Shown: piece after piece, positions 18,360-26,808 of the stretch
Position numbering within the stretch: position 1 is the first letter of the stretch
How the letters are laid out: every line of letters starts with the position of its first letter
DNA from: Aeoliella mucimassa
GTDB lineage: Bacteria > Planctomycetota > Planctomycetia > Pirellulales > Lacipirellulaceae
Assembly: GCF_007748035.1 (NCBI RefSeq)
Contig: NZ_CP036278.1
Span: 5,518,001-5,582,000 of the forward strand
Length of the DNA: 64,000 nt
Reading direction: 5' to 3'
Notes under the pieces: model-generated
What the model saw: only the letters and a program-made list of their open reading frames with translations
Databases searched by the model: none
What the model was told of the DNA's origin: nothing
Program-made: the position numbers and the translations under genes

Positions 18360-19275
18360 TCTGCCCTGGTTGCTTTTGTGCTTCTCGTCTTTTACGCTCC
18401 GCTATTTCAGCCTCAATTCGTAGAGAATACTCGTGGGGAGGTAGCGACTGCCAGGATTGCCGTCGATCAAGATCCTTTTCAGCGTCTTCAAACGATTCGC
18501 CTTGCGATTCCAGCCATTGCTTTACTTCATCGTATTGCCGTTTCGTTTCGGGTGTCCATCTGTTTCCACGAAGACGTTTGCACATTATCATCTTATGGGC
18601 AAGCCGGGCGTTTATGGTGGTCTGATAGACTTTCCAATCCGCACCTTTTTCGAGCAAAAATAGTACAAGATCAAACTGTTCGCCCCAACTTACTGCTTGC
18701 ATGCAGGGGGTTACATCGGCACCATTGATGAAGTCGAGATCGGCCCCTAGGCTGATTAGGGTTACAATTCGCTCTTTCTGATCAGCGGGCCTGTTTCTGA
18801 CAATTTTAAAGATAGGTGTTTCGGGGATAATTCCTTGACCTTGTTCCACCAGGTTGGGATCCCCTCCGTGTTCGAACACCGCTTCAAAGTATCCCGGAAA
18901 ACTGGTTTTGCAGGCCATATGCGTGATTGAGAAGCCAGGACGAATGCCGGAGCTGTGCGTATTGAAATCGCTTCGAACAATGACGTTTGGATCGGCGCCA
19001 TGCTCTAGGAGTTTCTTAAATCGCTCAAGCTTGTTGTCTGGAAACGCCCACAAAAGAGGCGTCATGTTATCCTTGCCGGTTGCGGTAACGTCGGCCCCTG
19101 CTTGGATCAATTGCTCCATCTCTTCCAGGTCGTTGGCTTCGATGGCTTTGCAAAGAGCGATGACTTGCGGGTCGTCAAAGTAGTCTTCCGCGTTCCAGTC
19201 GAACTTCTGATGCCAAGTCGAGTTACCACAGCCAGCTACGAGTACTAGAAGTGCAACAATCCAAATCCTACGCAT
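18355..19275 (-). CDS. Ankyrin-repeat lipoprotein
   Basis: 306 residues. The signal MRRIWIVALLVLVAGCGNS ends in a lipobox (LVAGC), so the protein is probably a lipoprotein. Ankyrin repeats follow: ALCKAIEANDLEEMEQLIQA, GADVTATGKDNMTPLLWAF, KKLLEHGADPNVIV and LISLGADLDFINGADVTPCM. Ankyrin repeats bind partner proteins; the partner is not evident here. The ATG at 19275 follows AAGG; a GTG three codons upstream is also possible. The mature C-terminus is Arg/Lys-rich. Confidence 0.9.
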   Translation of the reverse strand: MRRIWIVALLVLVAGCGNSTWHQKFDWNAEDYFDDPQVIALCKAIEANDLEEMEQLIQAGADVTATGKDNMTPLLWAFPDNKLERFKKLLEHGADPNVIVRSDFNTHSSGIRPGFSITHMACKTSFPGYFEAVFEHGGDPNLVEQGQGIIPETPIFKIVRNRPADQKERIVTLISLGADLDFINGADVTPCMQAVSWGEQFDLVLFLLEKGADWKVYQTTINARLAHKMIMCKRLRGNRWTPETKRQYDEVKQWLESQGESFEDAEKDLDRRQSWQSLPPHEYSLRIEAEIAERKRREAQKQPGQK

Positions 19276-19397
19276 GGTTCGCACCTTAAAAAGGTAAGCT
19301 TATAAGGAGTGTTATAAATTGTATTCGAGGAGATTCTCGATAACGATCCCTGGCTCATTTTCAGGCACAAGCAGGCTACACCTGCCCTTTGGGTAAC

Positions 19398-19423
19398 AGG
19401 GCTCTCCGAGCCCGATTGCCACT
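19398..19423. repeat. Dispersed 26-base repeat, copy 2
   Basis: Matches 18334-18359 at 24 of 26 bases and contains the perfect 6-bp stem GGGCTC/GAGCCC. It is followed 24 bases later by the second copy of the CTGGCGGAGCCAG hairpin, so the two repeats may form one composite element. Confidence 0.55.
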
Positions 19424-19447
19424 GGCAGAGCTCACTGTCGCCTCACC

Positions 19448-19460
19448 CTGGCGGAGCCAG
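19448..19460. repeat. Dispersed hairpin repeat, copy 2
   Basis: Identical to 16344-16356. Confidence 0.5.
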
Positions 19461-19880
19461 GGGCACCCGAGTTGTTGCCCTTATTCTGTTCTACTTTTCT
19501 TTCCATTTTCTTCTCGCAATTGGCCACCGGATGTGCACTAATGATCAGTGCACCACACTGTGGTTGGTGTGAGGATCTTTGACAACTTGGTTGTAAGTTG
19601 CAGCTCGTAAGCAGTGGGCTACGTGCACTGGTACTGCCCTGGCGAAATCCCTGGTGCCATTCGGCTTTTGCCAGAGCGTGGGGCATGGTTTTGCCCCCAC
19701 TCGATGTGGGGTGGGGCGAATCTCCCGGTGGGCGTTTTTGGGTGGCGTGAAAAAGTGCCGACAAACACAGGCGAAAAGCGAATCTGCCGCCCCCGGTGAG
19801 GAGAGAATAAAGCCCCCACGAATCGATTTCGGGCTTTTGGGGGCAATTGGGGCCACGCGAATGCGGGGAAGCAGCGGCCG

Positions 19881-20303
19881 TTATCGTGGGTCTTTGGTAA
19901 ACGTGAGCAGCACCAAATAGACCAGTAGCAGAATGATGGCCGAACTAACCGCAACAACCGTGCGAACCTTCTTCCGCAGTCGGGCGCGGGCCTCCAGCGC
20001 TTCGTCGGCGGTCACCAGCGGCGGCGGGGCATCGAGCGGCGGGGCCGACGCCTCGTGTTCGAGAGTGGGAGCAGTTATCGGTTCCTGCACGAACGGGGCT
20101 TCGAAAAACGTGCTCTCCACCCGCGGGGCTGGCGTTTCGGCCGGCGGCGATTGGGCCGCAGGCTTGGCGGGCGACGATTTCCGCTTCTTCGCTGGCTTTA
20201 GCACCCGCCCGCAATGTTCGCAGGTCACCGCCATCACGTCGGCAGGCAGCGCGTACCCACAGAACGGGCAGTTGGTCGGCGGAAGCGGTGCGGGGTCGGG
20301 CAT
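19881..20303 (-). CDS. Zinc-ribbon protein with C-terminal membrane anchor
   Basis: 140 residues. The N-terminus has NCPFCGYALP...VTCEHCGRVL, two CxxC knuckles of a zinc ribbon. A Pro/Ala-rich linker (residues ~40-105) leads to one hydrophobic helix (VVAVSSAIILLLVYLVLLTF) close to the C-terminus, so the zinc ribbon faces the cytoplasm on a tail anchor. Function unknown; it has the same general design as the zinc-ribbon membrane protein at 536-1252. Confidence 0.75.
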   Translation of the reverse strand: MPDPAPLPPTNCPFCGYALPADVMAVTCEHCGRVLKPAKKRKSSPAKPAAQSPPAETPAPRVESTFFEAPFVQEPITAPTLEHEASAPPLDAPPPLVTADEALEARARLRKKVRTVVAVSSAIILLLVYLVLLTFTKDPR

Positions 20304-20464
20304 GCAGGTTCAGGTTTTGAGTTTGCCGAGCAGAGGGGGCGTTTCTGTGCGGCAAGTTCCAATAGGAGGTTCTTCCTACTATCCTAGCTGGTCGAAACGA
20401 GTCTCCAAAGCGATAATGCGAGTTTCGTTCGATCCATCGACTCGGCAATTATTCGGATTTTCCC

Positions 20465-21028
20465 TTGGCTAAGAAGCGTCCGTCGCAATCCCGCGGCAAG
20501 AAAAAACCTGGTACCCCAAGCTCCAGCAGCGTGTCACTCGCCCAATTAGCCGGCGGCAAAGGCTGGGCACTCAAGCATCCCCGCTGCGCCCGCGATCGGG
20601 CCGAAGACATCGACGAAGTGCGGTTCATGCTCGAACAGGGGGAATGGGAAGTCGCCCAGGACGAGCTTCGCTGGCTGTTGTCGGGCTGCAGCGACTGCCT
20701 CGACGCCCATCTGCTGCTCGGCGAGATGGCCGTGGAGTATCAGAACGATGTTCCCCTGGCCCGTGGGCACTTTGGTTACGCGTACCAGCTTGGCTACAAG
20801 GCCTGGCGGCGGGCGGGCGAGCCGGTGCCGGTGCCGGCTTCGCAGTTAGCGAATCAGGGGTTCTTCGCCGCGGGGCGGGGAGCCGCTTGGTGTTTGGAGA
20901 AGTTAGGCAAAGGAGTGATGGCCGACGAAATCGTGAGCACCTTGCTCAAGATGGACCCGACCGATCCGCTTGAGTGCCGCAAGATGCTCGACGACATGCG
21001 CGGCAGCGACATGCTACCGATGCTGTAG
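20465..21028 (+). CDS. TPR-like protein of unknown function, TTG start
   Basis: 187 residues. The only plausible start is a TTG at 20465, since an in-frame stop lies about 50 bases upstream; the resulting N-terminus (AKKRPSQSRGKKKPG) is basic. Residues ~50-125 look like tetratricopeptide helices (FMLEQGEWEVAQDELRWLL, LLLGEMAVEYQND, GHFGYAYQLGYKA). A conserved-looking CSDCLDAH segment sits between them. No ribosome site is obvious, so the start is uncertain. It converges with the Nudix gene. Confidence 0.7.
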   Translation: MAKKRPSQSRGKKKPGTPSSSSVSLAQLAGGKGWALKHPRCARDRAEDIDEVRFMLEQGEWEVAQDELRWLLSGCSDCLDAHLLLGEMAVEYQNDVPLARGHFGYAYQLGYKAWRRAGEPVPVPASQLANQGFFAAGRGAAWCLEKLGKGVMADEIVSTLLKMDPTDPLECRKMLDDMRGSDMLPML

Positions 21029-21060
21029 CCCGCGGAAAACGATGGCGTTTCAATGCATCG

Positions 21061-21603
21061 CTACTGTTGGCGGTGCTTCTCGGCCATTCGCAAACTAGCG
21101 AACAGTTTGAAGTCGCATCCGATGCCGGCCGCTTGCTGCGAGTCGAGCCATTGATCGACCTCGGCCAGCGGCACGGTGTGCACGCGGATGTCTTCAAAGT
21201 CGTCACCACCGCCGTCGGATTCCTTGCGACAGTCGGCGGCCAGGAAGAACATGATCGACTCGTCGGACAGACCTGGCGACGAGTATCCGCTGCCGAGCTC
21301 CGACCAACTGTCCGAGACGTAGCCGGTTTCTTCCAGCAGTTCGCGTTTGGCCGCCTCGATCAGCGGCTCGCCGGCAAACTCCGCCGTGTCGCCCACCAGG
21401 CCGGCGGGGATCTCGATCACAGGTCGCCCGACCGGAATGCGGTACTGCTCCACCAGCACCACCTGCTCGTCGCTGGTAATCGCCAAGATGCCAACCGCGC
21501 CCGAGGCCACGGTACGAACCGCGTATTCCCAGTGCCCGCGAGCAACAAGGGTCAAGTGTTTGCCGCGGTGCAGGCATTCGGGGGGTGGCAATGGTTGATC
21601 CAT
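21061..21603 (-). CDS. Nudix hydrolase, ADP-ribose pyrophosphatase-like
   Basis: 180 residues. The Nudix box is visible in EAAKRELLEETGY (REUxEExGU core) preceded by GLVGDTAEFAGE, with a two-residue insertion between the leading Gly and Glu compared with the canonical spacing. LVEQYRIPVGRPVIEIPAGL upstream is the standard ADP-ribose pyrophosphatase block, so hydrolysis of ADP-ribose or a related nucleotide sugar is the likely reaction. The ATG at 21603 is chosen; the in-frame extension to 21681 is Cys-rich and not family-like. Confidence 0.9.
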   Translation of the reverse strand: MDQPLPPPECLHRGKHLTLVARGHWEYAVRTVASGAVGILAITSDEQVVLVEQYRIPVGRPVIEIPAGLVGDTAEFAGEPLIEAAKRELLEETGYVSDSWSELGSGYSSPGLSDESIMFFLAADCRKESDGGGDDFEDIRVHTVPLAEVDQWLDSQQAAGIGCDFKLFASLRMAEKHRQQ

Positions 21604-21846
21604 GAACAAACGCTCCGTTACACAAAATGAACATTCGCTACCCAAAGGCAAGCATTGCCAGCAACAACCGACACAACTCACCTAGAAATGAAGTTTCGCA
21701 TGTTCCGCAATCGCTGGCAACGCACGGATGGAGGAAGCCTTCGCGATGCTGAAGGGTCGCTCCAGGCACCACCGACCTCGTGGGTAGTCATTCAACGGTC
21801 CCCCTCTATACTGGTCGTAACAATATCATATCTAGATTGCAAACTC

Positions 21847-23151
21847 ATGGATCGCACGAGGTGTGCTATTTTTTCTACAACCCTCAAAGCTTCGCCTGTT
21901 TCTCCTGCCGCATCTCTGTTGGAGCGTTATCAGCAGGTGCGACAAACCACCGATCGGTTGTGCTCGCCACTTGCTCCGGAAGATTGCGTGATCCAGTCGA
22001 TGCCCGATGCGAGTCCCATTCGCTGGCATCTGGCTCACACGACTTGGTTTTTTGAGACCTTCGTGCTGAAGCCTGCGATTGCCGGTTACGAGCCGTTCGA
22101 TCCTGCGTTCGAGTACTTGTTTAACTCTTACTACAATCAGGTCGGCGAGCAGTTTCCTCGCTCTCAGCGAGGACTGTTGTCGCGGCCGCTGATGAGCGAC
22201 GTGCATCGCTATCGCCAGGCAATCGACCAACAAATGGTGGAACTGCTTGCAGGACTCGATAGCAGTTCGACCGAGTTGTTGTCGATCGTCGAGTTGGGTT
22301 TGCAGCATGAGCAACAGCACCAGGAGTTGATGCTCACCGACGTGAAGCACCTGTTCTCGTGCAACCCGTTGTGGCCGGTTTACGAATCGCGCGAACCGCT
22401 TTCGCCCAGGCCAGCAGCAGCGATCGATTGGTTGCCGGGCAGCGAAGGAGTGCGTGAGATTGGCTACGCTGGCGACGGCTTTCACTACGACAACGAAGGT
22501 CCACGGCACGAAGCCTTGCTGCAGTCGCACGAGATCGCCTCGCGGCCAGTTACCAACGCCGAGTACCTGGAGTTCATCGACGCAGGTGGTTATCAGCGTC
22601 CTGAGCTTTGGCTGTCGCTTGGTTGGAGCGTGGTGCAAGCGGATCGCTGGAACGCTCCCTTGTACTGGCAGCAAGTCAACGGCGAATGGCATCAATTCAC
22701 GCTCGCCGGGTTGGTGCCGGTAGATCGCAACGAACCGGTGTGCCACGTCAGCTACTTCGAAGCCGACGCCTACGCCCGCTGGGCTGGGTGCCGATTGCCG
22801 AGCGAAGCGGAGTGGGAGCGGATGACCATCGACCAGCAGGTGCCGATCACGGGCAACTTCGTAGAGAGTGGTCGCTACCACCCTGCCCCGGCTCCAAGCA
22901 TAGGAGAAGGCTCCTTGCAGCAGGCTTACGGCGATGTGTGGGAATGGACCTCGAGCCCTTACACCCCGTATCCTGGCTACGCTCCGCCGCCCGGGGCGAT
23001 TGGTGAGTATAATGGGAAGTTCATGTGCAACCAGTACGTGCTGCGAGGCGGCTCGTGCGCGACAAGCCAGTCGCACATCCGCCCCACTTATCGCAACTTT
23101 TTCCCGCCCGAAGCCCGCTGGCAATTCACCGGCATCCGGCTCGCACGATAG
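21847..23151 (+). CDS. egtB: Ergothioneine biosynthesis sulfoxide synthase EgtB
   Basis: 434 residues. EgtB is a non-haem iron enzyme that joins hercynine to cysteine or gamma-glutamylcysteine in ergothioneine synthesis. The N-terminal DinB-like domain shows [17 protein letters not shown] and the iron-binding HEQQHQELM (HxxxHxE type). The C-terminal formylglycine-generating-enzyme fold shows [43 protein letters not shown] and LRGGSCATS. The ATG at 21847 is chosen by family length; 64 extra in-frame codons upstream are unlike EgtB. egtD follows 55 bases later, so the two form an operon. Confidence 0.96.
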   Translation: MDRTRCAIFSTTLKASPVSPAASLLERYQQVRQTTDRLCSPLAPEDCVIQSMPDASPIRWHLAHTTWFFETFVLKPAIAGYEPFDPAFEYLFNSYYNQVGEQFPRSQRGLLSRPLMSDVHRYRQAIDQQMVELLAGLDSSSTELLSIVELGLQHEQQHQELMLTDVKHLFSCNPLWPVYESREPLSPRPAAAIDWLPGSEGVREIGYAGDGFHYDNEGPRHEALLQSHEIASRPVTNAEYLEFIDAGGYQRPELWLSLGWSVVQADRWNAPLYWQQVNGEWHQFTLAGLVPVDRNEPVCHVSYFEADAYARWAGCRLPSEAEWERMTIDQQVPITGNFVESGRYHPAPAPSIGEGSLQQAYGDVWEWTSSPYTPYPGYAPPPGAIGEYNGKFMCNQYVLRGGSCATSQSHIRPTYRNFFPPEARWQFTGIRLAR

Positions 23152-23206
23152 TCGCTTCTGCAGCGACTCCGTTTGTTCAAATACTACTTTTAACCAGGCG
23201 AATCCC

Positions 23207-24169
23207 ATGCCCCCTTCTACCACTACCGAGCTGCCGCTAGCCATTGAAGAGTTTCTGGAGGACGTGCTCGAGGGTCTCTCCGGCGAGCAGAAGACCTTGC
23301 CGAGTAAGTACTTTTACGACCGCCGGGGAAGCTTACTGTTCGATCAGATTTGCGAGCTGCCGGAGTACTATCCCACCCGCACCGAAGTGGCCATCATGCA
23401 GCAGCATGGCCAGCAGATGGCTGACCGCATCGGCGAGCGGGCGATCGTTGTCGAACTCGGCAGCGGCAGCAGCATGAAGACCGGCGCGTTGCTCTCTCGC
23501 CTGCCGAAACCAACTTGCTACGTGCCGGTCGACATCTCCGGCGAGCATCTCTACGAAGCGGCCGAGCGCATCGCCGAAGCACACGACGACGTGCAGGTGG
23601 TACCGGTGCATGCCGACTTTACGCAGGAGTTCGCCCTGCCCGACGCCGAGTTCGAACCCGCCCGCTGCGTGGCGTACTTCCCCGGTTCGACGATCGGCAA
23701 CTTCCGCCCTGCCGCGGCCGAAGAGCTGCTGTCGCGGTTGTCGAACCTCGTAGGCCCCGGCGGCGGGCTGCTCATTGGGTTCGATCTGATCAAGGATCGT
23801 CGCACTTTGGAGCAGGCGTACGACGACCAGCAGCAGGTCACTGCAAAGTTCAACCTGAATCTGCTCCGTCGGATTAACGAAGAGCTCGATGGCGATTTTG
23901 ATCTCAGGGCGTTCACCCATCGCGCGGTCTTCAACGAAGAGCATCATCGCATCGAAATGCACCTGGTCAGCCAGGCCGACCAAACCGTGCACCTGGCGGG
24001 TCGGTCGATCGCGTTCCGCCAAGGCGAGACCGTGCGTACCGAGCTGTCGCACAAATACAGTGTCGAGTCGTTCAGCGAGATGGCAAGCCGCGCAGGTTTT
24101 GCGGCTCCCACGGTCTGGACCGATCCATCGCGGCTGTTCGCGGTGGCATATTTCCCCGTAGAGGAGTAG
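23207..24169 (+). CDS. egtD: L-histidine N-alpha-methyltransferase EgtD
   Basis: 320 residues, full length. It trimethylates histidine to hercynine with three SAM molecules, the first step of ergothioneine synthesis. Family features are LPSKYFYDRRGSLLFDQICE, LPEYYPTRTE, the SAM-binding VVELGSGSSMKTGALL, VPVDISGEHL, YFPGSTIGNF and GFDLIKDRRTLEQAYDD. The ATG at 23207 is used. SAH released here would be removed by AhcY, encoded elsewhere in this window. Confidence 0.97.
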   Translation: MPPSTTTELPLAIEEFLEDVLEGLSGEQKTLPSKYFYDRRGSLLFDQICELPEYYPTRTEVAIMQQHGQQMADRIGERAIVVELGSGSSMKTGALLSRLPKPTCYVPVDISGEHLYEAAERIAEAHDDVQVVPVHADFTQEFALPDAEFEPARCVAYFPGSTIGNFRPAAAEELLSRLSNLVGPGGGLLIGFDLIKDRRTLEQAYDDQQQVTAKFNLNLLRRINEELDGDFDLRAFTHRAVFNEEHHRIEMHLVSQADQTVHLAGRSIAFRQGETVRTELSHKYSVESFSEMASRAGFAAPTVWTDPSRLFAVAYFPVEE

Positions 24170-24282
24170 TTTTTTGCCCAACGCGAACCCACAGCAGCCG
24201 ACCGATGTCTTCCCAAGACCCCAGCCAGCCGATTAGAATGCTGCCGAGCGAAACCAATTGCCTCGGCAAGCTGGTTAGCCAT

Positions 24283-24356
24283 GCGTCCGTAGCTCAATTG
24301 GATAGAGCACTGGTCTTCGGAACCAGGGGTTGCAGGTTCGAGTCCTGCCGGGCGTG
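24283..24356 (+). tRNA. tRNA-Arg (anticodon TCG)
   Basis: A 74-base cloverleaf folds cleanly: acceptor GCGTCCG/CGGGCGT (two G-T pairs), D-arm GCTC/GAGC, anticodon stem CTGGT/ACCAG with loop CTTCGGA and anticodon TCG (reads CGA), and T-arm GCAGG/CCTGC with TTCGAGT. CCA is not encoded. This gene is the integration site of the downstream phage; 24303 onward is repeated at 35193. Confidence 0.97.
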
Positions 24357-24359
24357 CTT
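24303..24359. repeat. Left attachment site (attL)
   Basis: 57 bases, from the D-stem through the 3' end of tRNA-Arg plus three bases, are identical to 35193-35249. The flanks differ immediately on both sides. The tRNA is intact at this end, so the phage att restores the gene after integration. Confidence 0.92.
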
Positions 24360-24391
24360 CGTTTCCCTCCTTTCGTTCTAGGAGCCTTGTT

Positions 24392-24631
24392 ATGTGTCGG
24401 CTGTACGAAGTCTTCGTTGCGAATACCAAGCGTGAAATGAAGCGTCAGGGGCTCAATCAGGAGCGGCTTGGGGAGCGAATGGGCCGTAGGCAATCGGATG
24501 TCTCGAACCTTTTGAATCGTCGTAAGGATGTGCGTTTATCTACTGTCGAGCTGTTCGCGGAAGCGTTGGACGTTCCCCCTAGTAAGCTAATGCGTATTGA
24601 TCCTAAAGCGGGAACGTCGAAATCGCAATAA
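24392..24631 (+). CDS. Cro/C1-type HTH regulator
   Basis: 79 residues. The stretch QERLGERMGRRQSDVSNLLN followed by STVELFAEALDVPPSKLM is an XRE helix-turn-helix domain filling most of the protein. The ATG at 24392 follows AGGAG. It is the first gene inside the phage and probably the lysogeny or copy-control repressor; the palindromic region and promoter right after it (24638-24717) are the obvious target. Confidence 0.88.
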   Translation: MCRLYEVFVANTKREMKRQGLNQERLGERMGRRQSDVSNLLNRRKDVRLSTVELFAEALDVPPSKLMRIDPKAGTSKSQ

Positions 24632-24637
24632 TTTCGA

Positions 24638-24666
24638 TTGACGAATAACGTTTAAAGTGCAATAAT
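24638..24666 (+). promoter_or_regulatory. Predicted sigma70-type promoter of the phage replication genes
   Basis: TTGACG (24638-24643), a 17-base spacer and AATAAT (24661-24666) give a near-consensus -35/-10 pair, seven bases after the repressor stop and upstream of the ssDNA-binding and Rep genes. Confidence 0.6.
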
Positions 24667-24668
24667 CA

Positions 24669-24717
24669 CTCCATCGACGCCGGGGAGTTCCGGCGGGTAT
24701 TTCCTTTACCGATGGAG
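24669..24717. other. Nested hairpin near the phage early promoter
   Basis: An outer 8-bp perfect stem (24669-24676 with 24710-24717) encloses a 6-bp GC stem (24678-24683 with 24690-24695). In filamentous phages such nested hairpins mark replication origins, packaging signals or repressor operators. Which of these applies here is inference. Confidence 0.5.
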
Positions 24718-24792
24718 CGACGGTCATGCTATTGGCTATATCTCTTGCCGCTGTTCTAGTGGCCGCGTTCCCTAATTCTGATGGGGCGATTG

Positions 24793-25128
24793 ATGGCCGA
24801 ATCTGCTACGAAGCCGGAACCAAAGAACAACGATGCAATCTCTCTCGATCGTGCGAAAGCCATGATGATCGAAGGGATCAAACTTCAGGGCGTGGTGAAG
24901 TGTGTTGCCCGTGGACCACGGACCTACGAGGGCAAGCAACGGGAAGTGATGAAGCTCGAAGGGATGGGCTTCACGCACACGATGTACGGCGAGAATCCCG
25001 CCGACTTCCGTCATTGGCCCTTCGAGGGCGATTGGGTGCATGTGAAAGCGGATGTGACCCAAACCCGCGACGGGACCCTACGGATCGCAGCGACGGAGTT
25101 ACGTGTGGTCGCCAGCGAGAACAGCTAG
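24793..25128 (+). CDS. Candidate phage ssDNA-binding protein (pV-like)
   Basis: 111 residues of unknown family. The core (IKLQGVVKCVARGPRTY, EGDWVHVKADVTQTRDGTL, RIAATELRVVA) alternates strands and glycines like a small OB fold. Its position upstream of rep is where many inoviruses encode the ssDNA-binding protein that coats the genome before assembly. No sequence match is claimed. An ATG at 24781 is also in frame; 24793 is favoured. Confidence 0.5.
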   Translation: MAESATKPEPKNNDAISLDRAKAMMIEGIKLQGVVKCVARGPRTYEGKQREVMKLEGMGFTHTMYGENPADFRHWPFEGDWVHVKADVTQTRDGTLRIAATELRVVASENS

Positions 25129-25135
25129 ACCAATT

Positions 25136-25265
25136 GGGGCGTGAAGCATGGAAGCTGAACGCGGCATATGAGGCCAACCTGGGGAATGGAATTCTTTGGT
25201 TGGCTTCTTCTTACGCTGTGGCGTTTATGTTCGGCGAGATTCTGAGGTGCGATCATGGCTACTAA
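25136..25265 (+). CDS. Possible small membrane peptide
   Basis: A 42-codon frame from TTG at 25136 with a hydrophobic segment GILWLASSYAVAFMFGEIL, overlapping the next gene's start by 11 bases. Small single-helix proteins are typical of this phage group. There is no ribosome site and the start is non-ATG, so this is weak. Confidence 0.25.
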
Positions 25266-25527
25266 AGCACCTGTTCTAACGATCCGGTGCGATCGTGATT
25301 TCCGTGAGCGGTTGCGGCTGCGTGCGGAGCGTGTTGGCGTAAGCGTTCAGAAAATGACCCACTCGGTTCTGAACGACTTACTTGAGGGGCGTTTGTGCAT
25401 CGTGAATCCACTGGGAGAGGTTATACGGTTCGATGCGGAAGGTAGGAAGCCGCGAAAAGTCGCAACCCTAACCGATAGTGGCGTGGGTCAAGGAGTAGCA
25501 ACGCCCCCTATTTCCTGCCCACGTTAA
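25255..25527 (+). CDS. Ribbon-helix-helix-like small protein
   Basis: 90 residues. VLTIRCDRDFRERLRLRAER followed by VGVSVQKMTHSVLNDLLEG has the strand-helix-helix pattern of Arc/CopG DNA-binding proteins. It may regulate phage transcription or copy number. The C-terminal 40 residues are unstructured-looking. It precedes the structured leader of rep by about 80 bases. Confidence 0.6.
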   Translation: MATKAPVLTIRCDRDFRERLRLRAERVGVSVQKMTHSVLNDLLEGRLCIVNPLGEVIRFDAEGRKPRKVATLTDSGVGQGVATPPISCPR

Positions 25528-25606
25528 TACAGTAGCCGGGGGGCTATTGCGTCTGGGGCGTGTGTGTAGTAGCTGGATGGAGTAAAGGGGTAATCGGCGG
25601 AGCACG

Positions 25607-25666
25607 CTGGCGGGCTCGCTCGCGGTCCCCGGAGCGGCGGAGCCACGCCAGGCGGCTCCGCCGCCT
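25607..25666. other. Long GC-rich hairpins in the leader of rep
   Basis: An 11-bp stem with one bulge (25607-25617 with 25640-25651) encloses GC-rich inner pairs. A second stem (25650-25655 with 25661-25666, loop CTCCG) follows and is trailed by TTTAACTT. This lies directly upstream of rep and may be the double-strand origin nicked by Rep, or a terminator/attenuator. Confidence 0.5.
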
Positions 25667-25704
25667 TTAACTTGAATACCTCCGAATTGTTTGGATAAAC
25701 AGCG

Positions 25705-26808
25705 ATGAACGAAAAACCAAACGGATTCCATGTAATCGGCTGCGGGTGCAAGTCGTTCTTCTGCCCGGAGTGCTGTACCGGGCGGGGCTGGGCGTTGCGT
25801 CATAAGTTGATGGCGGCGGTTCAGCGGTGGCAGGCTTCTCGGCCTATTATGGTTACCTGTACGGTCGACCCTCGGAACTTCGACGGGCCTGAACAAGCAT
25901 TTGATTACGTGCGGGAGAAGGGACTGATCTCTCGGATGGTGCGGGAGTTAAGGCGGCTTTACGGCGAGGAGGTGGGGCACTACTTCGCGGTACTTGAACT
26001 GCACGAATCGGGCTGGCCGCACTGGCACGTGCTTATCGATGCCGACTTCATTCCTCACGATTCGGTCGAGCGGGCTTGGAATGCGGCTGGGCCTGCTCGT
26101 GAGGGGCACCGGTTCAGAATGGGCATGGTGAAGATTACGAAGCCCCGCGGCTTCGTTTCGAAGGACCACGCTGCGAACTACTCGACCAAATACCTGGTTA
26201 AGTTCCCAAAGGGTGGTTATCCCGATTGGGTGCTGAAGCGTCAGGGGATTTTCAAGCGTTACACGGCGTCGCAAGGGCTGTTCTCAGACCCGGAGCTTGA
26301 TGCCCTCCGCGATGCGGCCGAGCGTGCAGAGTTCATTCGACAGGAGGGCTACCCGCCGGAGTGGGAAATGGACGAGGAGCCCGACGAGTATGAAATGTAC
26401 GTGGCGTACGAGTACCCGGACGGGGAAGCGGAAGCACCAGCACGCGGGCCTTACGAGCGTCGGGCAGAGTCGATCGAGGGTCGCGTGAAGCTTTGCGGCC
26501 GCAAGGTAACGATCATCGAATATAAAACGACGATCGAGGTCGGCGGCGAAGTCGTTGTGAATAAGCGGTGGGTTGCTTCGGGTAATGAGAGCCTTTCGGC
26601 TCTGGCCGACCTCGCGGGCCATGAGATTTCTAGCAATCGCATTATTCTAAATTGGGAGCAATGTGAAGCAATCGTGCATTACCTCGAAGGGCGGGGCGGG
26701 CAGGTCTCCGAGTGGGCACCACGTAAGGAAGCGATTCCACCTCCGCTGGATTGCCAGCGAGCCTTATTCGATACCGGGCCGATGGTCCTGGAAGGAGTAG
26801 GCGTATGA
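25705..26808 (+). CDS. HUH rolling-circle replication initiator (phage Rep)
   Basis: 367 residues. Rep proteins nick the phage origin and start rolling-circle synthesis. The three motifs are visible: motif 1 MVTCTVDPRNF (~residues 49-59), motif 2 WPHWHVLID with the His pair at 106 and 108, and motif 3 NYSTKYLVK with candidate catalytic tyrosines 159 and 163. An N-terminal cysteine cluster (C13, C15, C20, C23, C24) suggests a zinc site. The length and motif spacing fit inovirus/microvirus-type Rep rather than plasmid Rep. The stop overlaps the next ATG (ATGA). Confidence 0.88.
   Translation: MNEKPNGFHVIGCGCKSFFCPECCTGRGWALRHKLMAAVQRWQASRPIMVTCTVDPRNFDGPEQAFDYVREKGLISRMVRELRRLYGEEVGHYFAVLELHESGWPHWHVLIDADFIPHDSVERAWNAAGPAREGHRFRMGMVKITKPRGFVSKDHAANYSTKYLVKFPKGGYPDWVLKRQGIFKRYTASQGLFSDPELDALRDAAERAEFIRQEGYPPEWEMDEEPDEYEMYVAYEYPDGEAEAPARGPYERRAESIEGRVKLCGRKVTIIEYKTTIEVGGEVVVNKRWVASGNESLSALADLAGHEISSNRIILNWEQCEAIVHYLEGRGGQVSEWAPRKEAIPPPLDCQRALFDTGPMVLEGVGV

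Larger units (their letters stand above)
19276..19880. other. Intergenic region with repeat copies
   Basis: About 600 bases between the ankyrin gene and a zinc-ribbon gene. It holds the second copies of two dispersed repeats (19398-19423 and 19448-19460). Open frames here have no plausible start site or protein-like composition. I see no RNA gene. Confidence 0.5.

Noticed and set aside
19432-19764. Possible small gene on the minus strand
   Set aside because: No start site, no recognisable content and it crosses the dispersed repeats.
24726-25265. A 179-codon frame over the ssDNA-binding-like gene
   Set aside because: Apart from a short hydrophobic start, the sequence reads as Arg/Ser/Cys-rich shadow coding of the 24793 gene. 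Only its last 42 codons (25136-25265) were kept, with low confidence.
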